This document shows positions 24,950 through 33,322 of a DNA stretch of 64,000 nt, one piece after another. The notes under the pieces were generated by a model. The model searched no databases. It worked only from the letters and a program-made list of their open reading frames with translations, and had not been told where the DNA came from. A program made the position numbers and the translations under genes. How positions within the stretch are numbered: the first letter of the stretch is position 1; each line of letters begins with the position of its first letter. Origin of the DNA: Olsenella uli (GTDB lineage Bacteria; Actinomycetota; Coriobacteriia; Coriobacteriales; Atopobiaceae); assembly GCF_016900775.1 (NCBI RefSeq), contig NZ_JACJKN010000005.1, forward strand, positions 1-64,000, read 5' to 3'.

Positions 24950-25798
24950 ATGAGCAAGGCAGACGACATCTTCATCTCCATGTGCTCGGACATCATCGAG
25001 CACGGCACCACCACCGAGGGCCAGAGGGTCCGCCCGCGCTGGGAGGACGGCACGCCCGCCTACACGATCAAGCGCTTTGGCGTGTGCAACCGCTACGACC
25101 TGCGCGAGGAGTTTCCCGCGCTGACGCTTCGCCGCACGGCGCTCAAGTCCGCGATGGACGAGGTGCTGTGGATCTACCAGCGCAAGTCCAACAACATCCA
25201 CGACCTCAACTCCCACATCTGGGACGAGTGGGCGGACGAGACGGGCTCGATCGGCAAGGCGTACGGCTACCAGGTGGGCCAGGTCTCGCACTACCCCGAC
25301 GGCGACTTCGACCAGATGGACCGCGTCCTCAAGGACCTGCGCGAGAACCCCTACTCGCGCCGCATCATGACGAACCTCTACACCTTCGCCGACCTCTCCG
25401 AGATGAACCTCTACCCCTGCGCCTACAACGCGATCTACAACGTGACGCAGGAGCCGGGCGAGGGGCGCCCCACGCTCAACATGGTGCTCGTCCAGCGCAG
25501 CCAGGACGTGCTGGCGGCCAACAACTGGAACGTCTGCCAGTACGCGATCCTGCTCATGATGGTGGCGCAGGTCTCGGGCATGAACGCCGGCGAGCTCGTC
25601 CACATGATCGCTGACGCCCACATCTACGACCGGCACGTGGACGTCATCCGCGAGCTCATAGCGCGCCCGACCTTCCCCGCACCCACGGTGCGCCTCAACC
25701 CCGACGTCACGAACTTCTACGACTTCACGACCGACGACCTAATCGTCGAAAACTACGAGCACGGCCCGCAGGTGAGGAACATCCCGATCGCGGTGTGA
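24950..25798 (+). CDS. thyA: Thymidylate synthase
   Basis: A 282-residue folate-dependent thymidylate synthase converting dUMP to dTMP using methylene-THF and yielding dihydrofolate. Catalytic Cys157 lies in MNLYPCAYNAIYNV where most ThyA proteins read PPC-H, and the phosphate-binding QRSQDV and the YDRHVD motif are present. The NWNVCQYAILLMMVAQ segment also departs from the usual GxPFN. It resembles the divergent B. subtilis/phi3T-type branch (from memory, moderate certainty). folA, which recycles the product, follows 237 bp downstream. Confidence 0.93.
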   Translation: MSKADDIFISMCSDIIEHGTTTEGQRVRPRWEDGTPAYTIKRFGVCNRYDLREEFPALTLRRTALKSAMDEVLWIYQRKSNNIHDLNSHIWDEWADETGSIGKAYGYQVGQVSHYPDGDFDQMDRVLKDLRENPYSRRIMTNLYTFADLSEMNLYPCAYNAIYNVTQEPGEGRPTLNMVLVQRSQDVLAANNWNVCQYAILLMMVAQVSGMNAGELVHMIADAHIYDRHVDVIRELIARPTFPAPTVRLNPDVTNFYDFTTDDLIVENYEHGPQVRNIPIAV

Positions 25799-25804
25799 GC
25801 GTCC

Positions 25805-26007
25805 GGCGAGGGGATGGGCGGCATTGCTCCGGTGCTCAAACAGCTTGCCGAGAAGAGCGCTCGGCAAGAACTCGCGGCGGGACAAAGCCGCCCATCCCCT
25901 CGCCTGCGTTTCTCGAGCTCGTGGCCCGGCATGTCGTCCCGCGCGCAGTTCTGCAGCCGGGCGTCCTTTGCCCGGCGAAGCTGTCTGAGCACGGGGCGAC
26001 ATGCCGG
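25805..26007. repeat. Nested inverted repeats between thyA and folA
   Basis: Two long-range hairpins. The first has perfect 18-bp arms (25805-25822 and 25887-25904) and an inner 9-bp hairpin (25844-25852 with 25860-25868). The second has 11-bp arms (25926-25936 and 25997-26007) around a 7-bp hairpin (25956-25976). The region may end thyA transcripts or form a structured folA leader; neither matches a riboswitch I know. Confidence 0.6.
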
Positions 26008-26035
26008 ACCACCACCTTACAGAAAGGTATGAGAG

Positions 26036-26533
26036 ATGAGCTGCAAGCTGAAGGCGATCGTGGCGGTATGCGACGACTGGGGCATTGGGCTCGATGGTGG
26101 GATGGTCGTGGAGAATCGCGAGGACATGCGGCACTTCGTGGCCTGCACGACGGGACACCCCGTCATCATGGGCCGGCGCACGCTCGAGAGCTTCCCCGGG
26201 GGGCGTCCGCTCAAGAACCGACGCAACGTGGTGCTCACGCGCGACGCGTCCTTCTCGCCCGATGGCGTTGAGGTCGTGCACTCAGTCGATGAGGCACTTG
26301 ATGCCGTCGCCGACGAGGGCGAGGCGTGGGTCATCGGCGGCGGGCAGGTGTACGAGCTGCTCCTCCCCCATTGCTCCGAGGCCGTCGTGACGCGAAATCA
26401 CTGCGTCCGGCCCAGCGACACGTTCTTCCCCGACCTCGACGCGCGCCCCGACTGGGAGCTCGCCGAGGTGCGCGACGGAGGCGTCACGCCCGACGGCGTC
26501 CCGTTCGACTTCGCTACCTACCGCAGGCTCTGA
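26036..26533 (+). CDS. folA: Dihydrofolate reductase
   Basis: A 165-residue DHFR that reduces dihydrofolate with NADPH. It has KAIVAVCDDWGIGLDGGM, the NADPH-binding VIMGRRTLESFPGGRPLKNRRNVVLTR (quoted only up to its GRRTLESFP core as motif) and the VIGGGQVYELLLP glycine turn. AAAGG precedes the start. With thyA it completes the thymidylate cycle. Confidence 0.95.
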   Translation: MSCKLKAIVAVCDDWGIGLDGGMVVENREDMRHFVACTTGHPVIMGRRTLESFPGGRPLKNRRNVVLTRDASFSPDGVEVVHSVDEALDAVADEGEAWVIGGGQVYELLLPHCSEAVVTRNHCVRPSDTFFPDLDARPDWELAEVRDGGVTPDGVPFDFATYRRL

Positions 26534-26654
26534 TTGTCGGTGGTTTTTGCCCGACCGGCTCCGTAGCGCTCGTTTCGGGGGTTAAGGAGCCCCAGCTAGA
26601 GAGCGGGGCGCTTGTGCGGCTACTCGCCCGCCTCTTCAAAAATCACCGACAATC
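26532..26654. repeat. MITE-like 123-bp inverted-repeat element / bidirectional terminator
   Basis: Terminal 17-bp inverted repeats (26532-26548 and 26638-26654, one mismatch) with T-runs on both strands enclose about 89 nt with further internal pairing. The element fills the space between two convergent stop codons exactly, overlapping the folA TGA by two bases. It should work as a terminator in both directions; its shape also resembles a small non-autonomous element. Confidence 0.65.
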
Positions 26655-26655
26655 G

Positions 26656-27318
26656 TCAGGACTGCTGCGCTGCGAGCCCGGAGAGGACGTCCGAGCCGCC
26701 GTAGAGGGCGGAGAAAAAGGCGGCGTCGCCGGCGACCTGCGGGGTCCATGCGCCCTCTTCGTCTCTCGAGCAGCTCACCTGCACCGTGGTCGTGACGGGG
26801 CTCTCGTTGGCGTCGAGGTGCGCGTAGACGCTGTCAACGAGGTGCGAGAAGAGCGCCGCGCGGCCGCCCTGCGCATATGCCGACTCGGCGTCGGCGGTCT
26901 GCGAGAAGGCTGAGAAGTCCGAGCCCGCCGCCTGGACGGCGGACGAGAGGCTCGCGTTGGTGAGCGTCACGCCGACCGTCGCCGTACCGGCAGCGGAATC
27001 CGCCTGGGCCTCCCCCACCTCATACGTCAGGTTCCCCAGGCAGTGGCGGCGCCACTCATCCGCGTCGACGCCAAAGCGGCCGAGGGCCTCCATCGTGGCC
27101 GCGTCGCCATAGTCGTCCGCCGGCCAGGCGGCGTCCTCGGGCTCCTCGCCCTCCTCGTTCGGGGCCGGCACGACATAGGACGCCATGAGCTCGGCGACCG
27201 CGTCCCGGGCGCGCTCCTCGTCCGACTTGAAGGCGCCCAGCGACGCGGCGACGCAGACCCCGGCCACCACGAGGGCGGCGAGGGCGACGCCTGCCAGGAC
27301 GAGCCGCTTGTTCCGCAT
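26656..27318 (-). CDS. Secreted or membrane-anchored protein of unknown function
   Basis: A 220-residue protein with a basic start and a hydrophobic helix (RLVLAGVALAALVVAGVCVAA) that serves as signal peptide or anchor; a cysteine inside it is not in a good lipobox. The mature part is acidic, with a repeated Ala/Asp-rich composition and the motif DEERARDAVAELMASY right after the membrane, as in many Coriobacteriia exported proteins with a domain of unknown function. The start at 27318 has AAAGGAG upstream. Confidence 0.75.
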   Translation of the reverse strand: MRNKRLVLAGVALAALVVAGVCVAASLGAFKSDEERARDAVAELMASYVVPAPNEEGEEPEDAAWPADDYGDAATMEALGRFGVDADEWRRHCLGNLTYEVGEAQADSAAGTATVGVTLTNASLSSAVQAAGSDFSAFSQTADAESAYAQGGRAALFSHLVDSVYAHLDANESPVTTTVQVSCSRDEEGAWTPQVAGDAAFFSALYGGSDVLSGLAAQQS

Positions 27319-27499
27319 GGGACTCCTTTCGCGCTGCATTCCGCATCTCAGCTTAGCCCAAGCCGGCGGGGCGCGTCGATGCGGACCGCCCGATTTGTGA
27401 CGGTCCCGGAAGCGGCGGGCGTCGCACGGCGCCCGACCCGGAGAGGGCCGGGCAGTCTTGTGGCCGCCTTCGCCACCATCGGGGGGTTGCCACAGAGAA

Positions 27500-27527
27500 G
27501 GGCCCGCCAGCCTGAGCTGACGGGCCC
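27500..27527 (-). terminator. Hairpin after the APH-like kinase gene
   Basis: GGGCCCG (27500-27506) pairs with CGGGCCC (27521-27527), with an inner CAGC/GCTG stem. It lies about 24 bp beyond the kinase stop on the minus strand; the T content after it is modest. Confidence 0.6.
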
Positions 27528-27550
27528 GAAGCGGTGCGTGGGACGGGCCG

Positions 27551-28324
27551 CTAGTCGATGTCGAGCGCGGCGTCGACCTGGCTGCGGAGGAACTCCTCGG
27601 CGTCCTTGCGGCCGCGGGAGAGCTCGGCGGCGGCCATGACGGGCACCCAGTAGTGCACCTTCTGCTTGGCGACGTCGGCCTTCTTGGAGTAGACGTCGAG
27701 GTACTTCTCGGCGTGGCCGGCGTGATACATCTTGAAGAGGATGTAGGTCATCGCCGCGTCGGCCTCGGGCAGGCCGCGGGTGACGTGCGTCCAGTCGCAG
27801 GCGTAGAGCGTGCCGTCCTCGGTCACGATGACGTTCGAGGGGTTGAAGTCGCAGTGGCAGATGGCGCGGCCGGGGGCCATGCGGTCGGCGCGCATCTGGA
27901 GGTCGTAGCGCACGGACGGGTCGAGGCCGGGGGCCTTGCCCACCATGCCGGCGATCTTGGTCTTCTGGTCCTTCATGAGCTCGGGCGCGGGCGTGCTCTG
28001 GATCTCGATCTGGAAGTCCACGAACTGCTCGAGGAGCTTGTCGTACTCGTCGGTGCCCTCGGCCGCGTCCATGAGCGAGCGCATGGTCACGCCCTCGACG
28101 TACTCGGTGGCCAGGGCCCAGGCGCCGTCGGCGACCTGGGAGACCTCGAGGATCTTGGGAACGCGCACGCCGGCCTCGATGGCGCGGGCGATGTTCAGCG
28201 CCTCGTTGAAGATGTCGGAGGCCGGCTTCTCGGCCTTGAACACCTTGACGATGCGGTCGCCATCAAGGTAGACGGCCTTGTTGTGGCGCTCGACGATGAC
28301 CTGCTTGCTGTCAGAAAGTTCCAT
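27551..28324 (-). CDS. Aminoglycoside phosphotransferase/choline kinase-fold protein
   Basis: A 257-residue kinase-like protein. It shows a nucleotide-binding start (VYLDGDRIVKVFKAE), the catalytic loop ICHCDFNPSNVIV with Asp and Asn of the HxDxxxxN motif, and LYACDWTHVTRG carrying the metal-binding Asp. The start at 28324 has AAGGAGG 5 nt upstream. The substrate is unknown; antibiotic resistance should not be assumed. It follows adhE by 39 bp and is probably in the same transcript. Confidence 0.82.
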   Translation of the reverse strand: MELSDSKQVIVERHNKAVYLDGDRIVKVFKAEKPASDIFNEALNIARAIEAGVRVPKILEVSQVADGAWALATEYVEGVTMRSLMDAAEGTDEYDKLLEQFVDFQIEIQSTPAPELMKDQKTKIAGMVGKAPGLDPSVRYDLQMRADRMAPGRAICHCDFNPSNVIVTEDGTLYACDWTHVTRGLPEADAAMTYILFKMYHAGHAEKYLDVYSKKADVAKQKVHYWVPVMAAAELSRGRKDAEEFLRSQVDAALDID

Positions 28325-28363
28325 TGCTGCCTCCTTAGGCAACGAGTGAACAACCGATGCGGA

Positions 28364-30985
28364 CTAGTCCTCGTAGGAGCTGGGCTCGCGGCCGTAGAAG
28401 GCGTCGAGGTAGAGCTCCTTGATCTCAGACACGAGCGGGTAGCGCGGGTTGGCGCCGGTGCACTGGTCGTTGAAGGCGTTCTCGGACATCTCGTCGATCG
28501 TGGCGAGGAAGTCCTCCTCGGTGACGCCGAAGCCGGCGATGGTCGTCGGGACGCCCACGTGGGCCTTGAGCTCCTCGATGCGGGCGATGAAGTTCTCGAA
28601 GACCTCCTTGTCGTCCTTGCCCTGGATGCCGCAGAAGCGACCGGCCTCGGCGTAGCGCGCGAGGGTCTTGGGGTGGTCGTACTGCGGGAAGGTGCCCATC
28701 TTCACCGGGCGCTCGGCGGCGTTGTAGCGCATGACGCGGGTCAGGATGACCGCGTTGGCCAGGCCGTGGGCGATGTGGTGGTAGGCGCCGAGCTTGTGGG
28801 CCATGGAGTGGTTGACGCCGAGGAAGGCGTTGGCGAAGGCCATGCCGGCGAGGCAGGACGCGTTGGCCATGTGGTCGCGGGCCTCGACGTCGGTGCCGTC
28901 GTCATAGGCGCGCTCGAGGTAGTTGAGCACGAGCTTCATCGCGCGCAGCGCGAGGCCGTCGGTGTAGTCGGACGCCATGATGGAGACGTAGGCCTCGAGG
29001 GCGTGCGTGAGCACGTCGACGCCGGAGGCGGCGGTGAGGCCCTTGGGCTGGGTCATCATGTTGTCGGTGTCGACGATGGCCATGTTGGGCAGGAGCTGGT
29101 AGTCGGCGATCGGCCACTTGGTGCCGGTGGTGGCGTCGGTGATGATCGAGAACGGCGTCACCTCGGAGCCCGTGCCCGAGGAGGTGGGGATGGCCACGAA
29201 GAAGGCCTTCTGACCCATCTCGGGGAAGGTGTAGATGCGCTTGCGGATGTCCATGAAGTCCATGGCCATGTCCTCGAACTTGGCCTCGGGGTGCTCGTAC
29301 ATCATCCACATGATCTTGCCGGCGTCCATGGCCGAGCCGCCGCCGATGGCGATGATGCAGTCGGGCTCGAAGGCCTTGACCTGCTCGAGGCCGCGCTCGC
29401 AGTCCTGGAGCTTCGGGTCGGGCGAGATGGACCAGAAGCTGGAGTAGACGATGCCCTGCTCGTCCAGGGACTCCTCGATCTTCTTGGTGAAGCCGCTCTT
29501 GTAGAGGAAGGAGTCGGTGACGATGAAGGCGCGCTTCTTGCCGTAGACCTCGGAGAGCTCGCGCAGGGCCACGGGCATGCAGCCCTTCTTGAAGAAGACC
29601 TTCTCGGGGACACGGAACCACAGCATGTTCTCACGCCTCTCTGCGACGGACTTGATGTTCAGCAGGTGCTGGGGGCCAACGTTGCCGGAGACGGAGTTGC
29701 CGCCCCAGGAGCCGCAGCCGAGCGTCAGAGACGGGGCCATCTTGAAGTTGTAGATGTCGCCGATGCCGCCCTGGGCAGCCGGGGTGTTGATGAGGATGCG
29801 GCAGGTCTTCATGCGCTTGGCGTGCTCGGCCATCTTCTCGGTCTCGCGCGTGTCGATGAACAGCGAGCTCGTGTGGCCGTAGCCGCCGTCGGCGATGAGG
29901 CGCTCGGCCTTGGAGAGCGCGTCCTCCCAGTCGGAGGCGCGGTACATGCCGAGGATGGTGGTCAGCTTCTCGTGGGCCCAGGGCTCGGAGGGCTCGACGG
30001 ACTCGACCTCGCCGATGAGGACCTTGGTGCTCTCGGGGACGGTCACGCCCGCGGCCGCGGCGATCTTCGGGGCGGGCTGGCCGACCATCTTGGCGTTGAC
30101 GCCGCCGTTGACGATGACGGTGTTGCCGACCTTGGCGATCTCGTCGCCCTGCAGGAAGTAGCAGCCGCGCTTCTGGAACTCGGCCTTCACGGCGTCGTAG
30201 ATGCCGTCGAGGACGATCACGTTCTGCTCGGTGGCGCAGATCATGCCGTTGTCGAAGGTCTTGGAGTGGATGATCGAGTTCACGGAGAGCTCGACGTCGG
30301 CGGAGTCGTCGATGATGGCGGGGTTGTTGCCGGGGCCGACGCCGAGGGCGGGCTTGCCGGAGGAGTACGCGGCGTTGACCATGCCCGGGCCGCCGGTGGC
30401 CAGGATGATGTCGGCGGAGCGCATGAGCTCGCTCGTCATGTCGAGGGACGGCACGTCGATCCAGTCGATGATGCCCTTGGGGCAGCCGGCGGCCTCGGCG
30501 GCGTCGCGCACGATGCGGGCGGCCTCGGCGGTGCAGGCCTTGGCGCGCGGGTGCGGCGAGATGAGGATGGCGTTGCGCGTCTTCAGGCAGATGAGCGTCT
30601 TGAAGATGGCGGTGGAGGTGGGGTTGGTCGTCGGGATGACGGCGGCCACCAGGCCGATGGGCTCGGCGATCTGCTTGTAGCCGAAGGCCTTGTCGTCGGA
30701 GATGACGTCGCAGGTCTTCATGTCCTTGTACTTGTTGTAGATGTACTCGGAGGCGTAGTGGTTCTTGATGACCTTGTCCTCCATGATGCCGTAGCCGGTC
30801 TCCTCGACGGCCATCTTGGCCAGCGGGATGCGGGCCTTGTTCGCGGCCATGGCGGCGGCGTAGAAGATCTTGTCCACCTGCTCCTGGGTGAACTTCGCGA
30901 ACTCGGCCTGCGCGGCGCGCATCTCCTTGATGCGGGCTTGCAGCGCCTCGACGCTGTCAATCGTGGTCGTAACGTTGTCTGCCAT
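28364..30985 (-). CDS. adhE: Bifunctional acetaldehyde-CoA/alcohol dehydrogenase
   Basis: An 873-residue AdhE that reduces acetyl-CoA to ethanol and regenerates NAD+. The N-terminal CoA-acylating aldehyde dehydrogenase has its catalytic Cys250 in DNGMICATEQNVIV; a linker near residue 440-450 leads to the iron-dependent alcohol dehydrogenase with GGGSAMDAGKIMW, the HALEAYVS segment and the iron ligands in NHSMAHKLGAYHHIAHG. Full length. TAGGAGGAACGC precedes the ATG. TATACT on the minus strand at 31098-31103 is a possible -10 box; I saw no Rex site. Confidence 0.97.
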   Translation of the reverse strand: MADNVTTTIDSVEALQARIKEMRAAQAEFAKFTQEQVDKIFYAAAMAANKARIPLAKMAVEETGYGIMEDKVIKNHYASEYIYNKYKDMKTCDVISDDKAFGYKQIAEPIGLVAAVIPTTNPTSTAIFKTLICLKTRNAILISPHPRAKACTAEAARIVRDAAEAAGCPKGIIDWIDVPSLDMTSELMRSADIILATGGPGMVNAAYSSGKPALGVGPGNNPAIIDDSADVELSVNSIIHSKTFDNGMICATEQNVIVLDGIYDAVKAEFQKRGCYFLQGDEIAKVGNTVIVNGGVNAKMVGQPAPKIAAAAGVTVPESTKVLIGEVESVEPSEPWAHEKLTTILGMYRASDWEDALSKAERLIADGGYGHTSSLFIDTRETEKMAEHAKRMKTCRILINTPAAQGGIGDIYNFKMAPSLTLGCGSWGGNSVSGNVGPQHLLNIKSVAERRENMLWFRVPEKVFFKKGCMPVALRELSEVYGKKRAFIVTDSFLYKSGFTKKIEESLDEQGIVYSSFWSISPDPKLQDCERGLEQVKAFEPDCIIAIGGGSAMDAGKIMWMMYEHPEAKFEDMAMDFMDIRKRIYTFPEMGQKAFFVAIPTSSGTGSEVTPFSIITDATTGTKWPIADYQLLPNMAIVDTDNMMTQPKGLTAASGVDVLTHALEAYVSIMASDYTDGLALRAMKLVLNYLERAYDDGTDVEARDHMANASCLAGMAFANAFLGVNHSMAHKLGAYHHIAHGLANAVILTRVMRYNAAERPVKMGTFPQYDHPKTLARYAEAGRFCGIQGKDDKEVFENFIARIEELKAHVGVPTTIAGFGVTEEDFLATIDEMSENAFNDQCTGANPRYPLVSEIKELYLDAFYGREPSSYED

Positions 30986-31170
30986 GCGTTCCTCCTATTC
31001 CATCGGACCGCACGGGCTTCCAGTAACCCGCGCGATCGTACAGAAGACAAAGAATACCGCTGCTCGAAACTCGTGGTCACTCAGAATGTTCCAAACGAGT
31101 ATATCACGGGCGCGGCGAGACCCTGCGTCACGTGCCGGCCCCGCCGCGCCCCTCCCCCGTGCGCGGGCCC

Positions 31171-33036
31171 CTACCTGCGGCCGGAGAGCACGTCCACGAC
31201 CCAGTCGACGTCGTCTGTGGTCTTCATCCTCTCCAGGACGGACTCGTCCTCGAGGATGCGGCAGATGTTGGCGAGCACCTCGAGGTGCTCCTCGCCCTTG
31301 CCGGCGATGCCAAAGACCAGATACGCCTTCTCCCCGTCGAAGTCCACGCCCTCCGGGTACTGCTGCAGCACCACGCCGGTCCTTCTGACGGACTCCTTGG
31401 CCTCGTTGGTCCCGTGCGGGATGGCGATGCCCATGCCAATGTAGACGCTCGTGAGGCGGTCGCGCTCGACCATGGCGTCCACGTAGGGCTCGCTCACGCA
31501 GCCGCGCTGGACGAGCAGGGCGCCGGAGTCGCGGATGCACTGCTCGCGACCAACCGCGGGCACGCCCAGGCGCACGTCGGCCCGCTCGATGGCGAGGCTC
31601 GGGCGCTCCTCCTCGGCGGGCGCCGGGGCCGGGGCGGGCGCGGGCTCGATGAGCTCGGCGGCGTGGCCGATCTGGGTGAGCGCCTTGTAGAGCGCGTCGA
31701 GCGCCGGGTCGTCGAGGAAGTTGTCGATGGTCACGATCTGCGCCTGCGGGGCGCTCTTGCGGGCGCGCTCGGAAAGGACGCGCTGGCAGACCACGATGCT
31801 CGCGTCCGCGGGCACGCTGTCCACGCTCGAGTGCTCGACCGTGAGGTCGGGGCGCTCGGCCTTGACGCGGTTGCGGAAGCGCGTCGCGCCCATGGCGGAG
31901 GAGCCCATGCCGGCGTCGCAGGCGAAGACGATCTTGCCTCCCTGCGTGTCGGAGATGACGGCGGCCTCCGCGGAGCCCTTCATGTCGCGCATCTGCTGGC
32001 TCGCCTGGTCGAGGTCGGCCACGGCCATGGAGCGCACGAGCGGCGTCGCGATGGCGAAGGAGACGCCGGCCGCGATGATCACGCCGATGATGTTGGTGAG
32101 CATGAGGTCCGAGGGGGTCATCGAGAGGAACGCGATGATCGACCCCGGGGAGGCCGCCGAGGTGAGGCCCGCGCCGGTGAAGCTGAACCACGCGATGGCG
32201 CACATGTTGCCCACGATGGGGGCGATGATGACCTTGGGGTTCATGAGCACGTACGGGAAGTAGATCTCGTGGATGCCGCCGAAGAAGTGGATGATCACCG
32301 CGCCCGGGGCGGACTGGCGGGTCTTTGCGTCCCTGCAGAAGAGGCAGTACGCGAGAAGGACTCCCAGGCCGGGGCCGGGGTTGGCCTCGAGCATGTACAT
32401 GATCGAGCGGCCGGTCGCCTCGGCCTGCGCGATGCCGATGGGCGTGAAGATGCCGTGGTTGATCGCGTTGTTGAGGAAGAGCACCTTGGCGGGCTCGATG
32501 AAGATGGCCAGAAGCGGCATGAGGCCGTACTGCATGAGGATCTGCACGCCGCCCATGAGGACCGCCAGAATCGCGGTCATGATCGGGCCGATGGCGATGT
32601 AGCCGAGCATGGAGAGGAACATGCCGATCAGGCCCACGGAGAAGTTGTCGACGAGCATCTCGAAGCCCGCCGGCGTCCGCCCCTCCATGAACGTGTCGAA
32701 CATCTTGATGACCCAGCCGGCGAACGGGCCCATGACCATGGCGCCCATGAGCATCGTGGTGTCCGGCGCGCCCGTGATGCAGCCGATGACCGCGATGGCG
32801 CCCGCGATGCGGCCGCGGTCGCCGCCGGTGAGATACCCGCCCTGGGCGGCGATAAGCACGGGGATGAGGTAGCTGAGCATGGGGCCGGCGATGCTGGCGA
32901 ACCCCTCGTTGGGCAGCCAGCCGGTCTCGATGAACAGTGCCGTCAGAAAGCCCCAGGCGATGAACGCACCGATGTTGGGCATGACCATGCCGCTGAGGAA
33001 CTTGCCGAACCGAGAGAGACCCTCGCGTACTGACAT
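31171..33036 (-). CDS. mtlA: Mannitol-specific PTS enzyme EIICBA
   Basis: A 621-residue fused PTS permease that imports and phosphorylates mannitol to mannitol 1-phosphate. EIIC spans about residues 1-345, with LFLNNAINHGIFTPIG and GGIHEIYFPYVLM (Glu256). EIIB (about 365-455) has phospho-Cys373 in IVFACDAGMGSSAMGA. An Ala-Pro linker (465-475) leads to EIIA with phospho-His541 in GIAIPHGTNEAKESV. The start at 33036 has AAGGAGGGACCG upstream. It is divergent from a hexitol catabolic gene set and shares its operator region. Confidence 0.94.
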   Translation of the reverse strand: MSVREGLSRFGKFLSGMVMPNIGAFIAWGFLTALFIETGWLPNEGFASIAGPMLSYLIPVLIAAQGGYLTGGDRGRIAGAIAVIGCITGAPDTTMLMGAMVMGPFAGWVIKMFDTFMEGRTPAGFEMLVDNFSVGLIGMFLSMLGYIAIGPIMTAILAVLMGGVQILMQYGLMPLLAIFIEPAKVLFLNNAINHGIFTPIGIAQAEATGRSIMYMLEANPGPGLGVLLAYCLFCRDAKTRQSAPGAVIIHFFGGIHEIYFPYVLMNPKVIIAPIVGNMCAIAWFSFTGAGLTSAASPGSIIAFLSMTPSDLMLTNIIGVIIAAGVSFAIATPLVRSMAVADLDQASQQMRDMKGSAEAAVISDTQGGKIVFACDAGMGSSAMGATRFRNRVKAERPDLTVEHSSVDSVPADASIVVCQRVLSERARKSAPQAQIVTIDNFLDDPALDALYKALTQIGHAAELIEPAPAPAPAPAEEERPSLAIERADVRLGVPAVGREQCIRDSGALLVQRGCVSEPYVDAMVERDRLTSVYIGMGIAIPHGTNEAKESVRRTGVVLQQYPEGVDFDGEKAYLVFGIAGKGEEHLEVLANICRILEDESVLERMKTTDDVDWVVDVLSGRR

Positions 33037-33322
33037 CGGTCCCTCCTTCCTTGAGGCCCGTCGCAACGGGCCGACGCGTTGAACAGGGTGGGCGTGCGCC
33101 CGTGACTTTTGTTTCAACGACTCAAATTCTAGACTTTCATTTCGATAGTATGCCGAGATTGGCCTTAGAGCCGCTTAATGGTAGGAATCTGCCGATAAAC
33201 GGCTGTTATTTCAAAATTTCTGCTTTTGTATTGACAACAATGTCGCCCGTCCTATGCTAGCTAATGACTTTTGTTTCGACAGTTCTAACAATCAATACAA
33301 CAAAACAGGAGAGGAGAGGCGC
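33037..33322. promoter_or_regulatory. Divergent mannitol control region with two operator-like repeats
   Basis: This AT-richer 286-bp gap separates mtlA and the pfkB-type gene. TTGACA (33231-33236), a 16-bp spacer and TATGCT (33253-33258) form a strong plus-strand promoter. A direct repeat, TGACTTTTGTTTCAACGA at 33103-33120 and TGACTTTTGTTTCGACAG at 33265-33282 (15 of 18 identical), brackets the region; the second copy lies at the expected transcription start and the first between mtlA and its candidate -10 (TACTAT, minus, 33145-33150). Likely targets of the DeoR-type regulator encoded at 35.7 kb (inference). Confidence 0.7.

Noticed and set aside
27551-28324. Aminoglycoside resistance gene
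   Set aside because: The fold is shared by many housekeeping kinases; it is next to adhE, shows no mobile element and lacks resistance-specific motifs I could recognise.
30986-31170. Rex operator upstream of adhE
   Set aside because: No TTGTGA-N6-TCACAA-like palindrome could be found.
27653-31444. Very long plus-strand open frame over the kinase, adhE and mtlA end
   Set aside because: It is the antisense shadow of high-GC genes; its composition (Val/Gly/His/Asp runs) is not protein-like and it spans several well-supported minus-strand genes.
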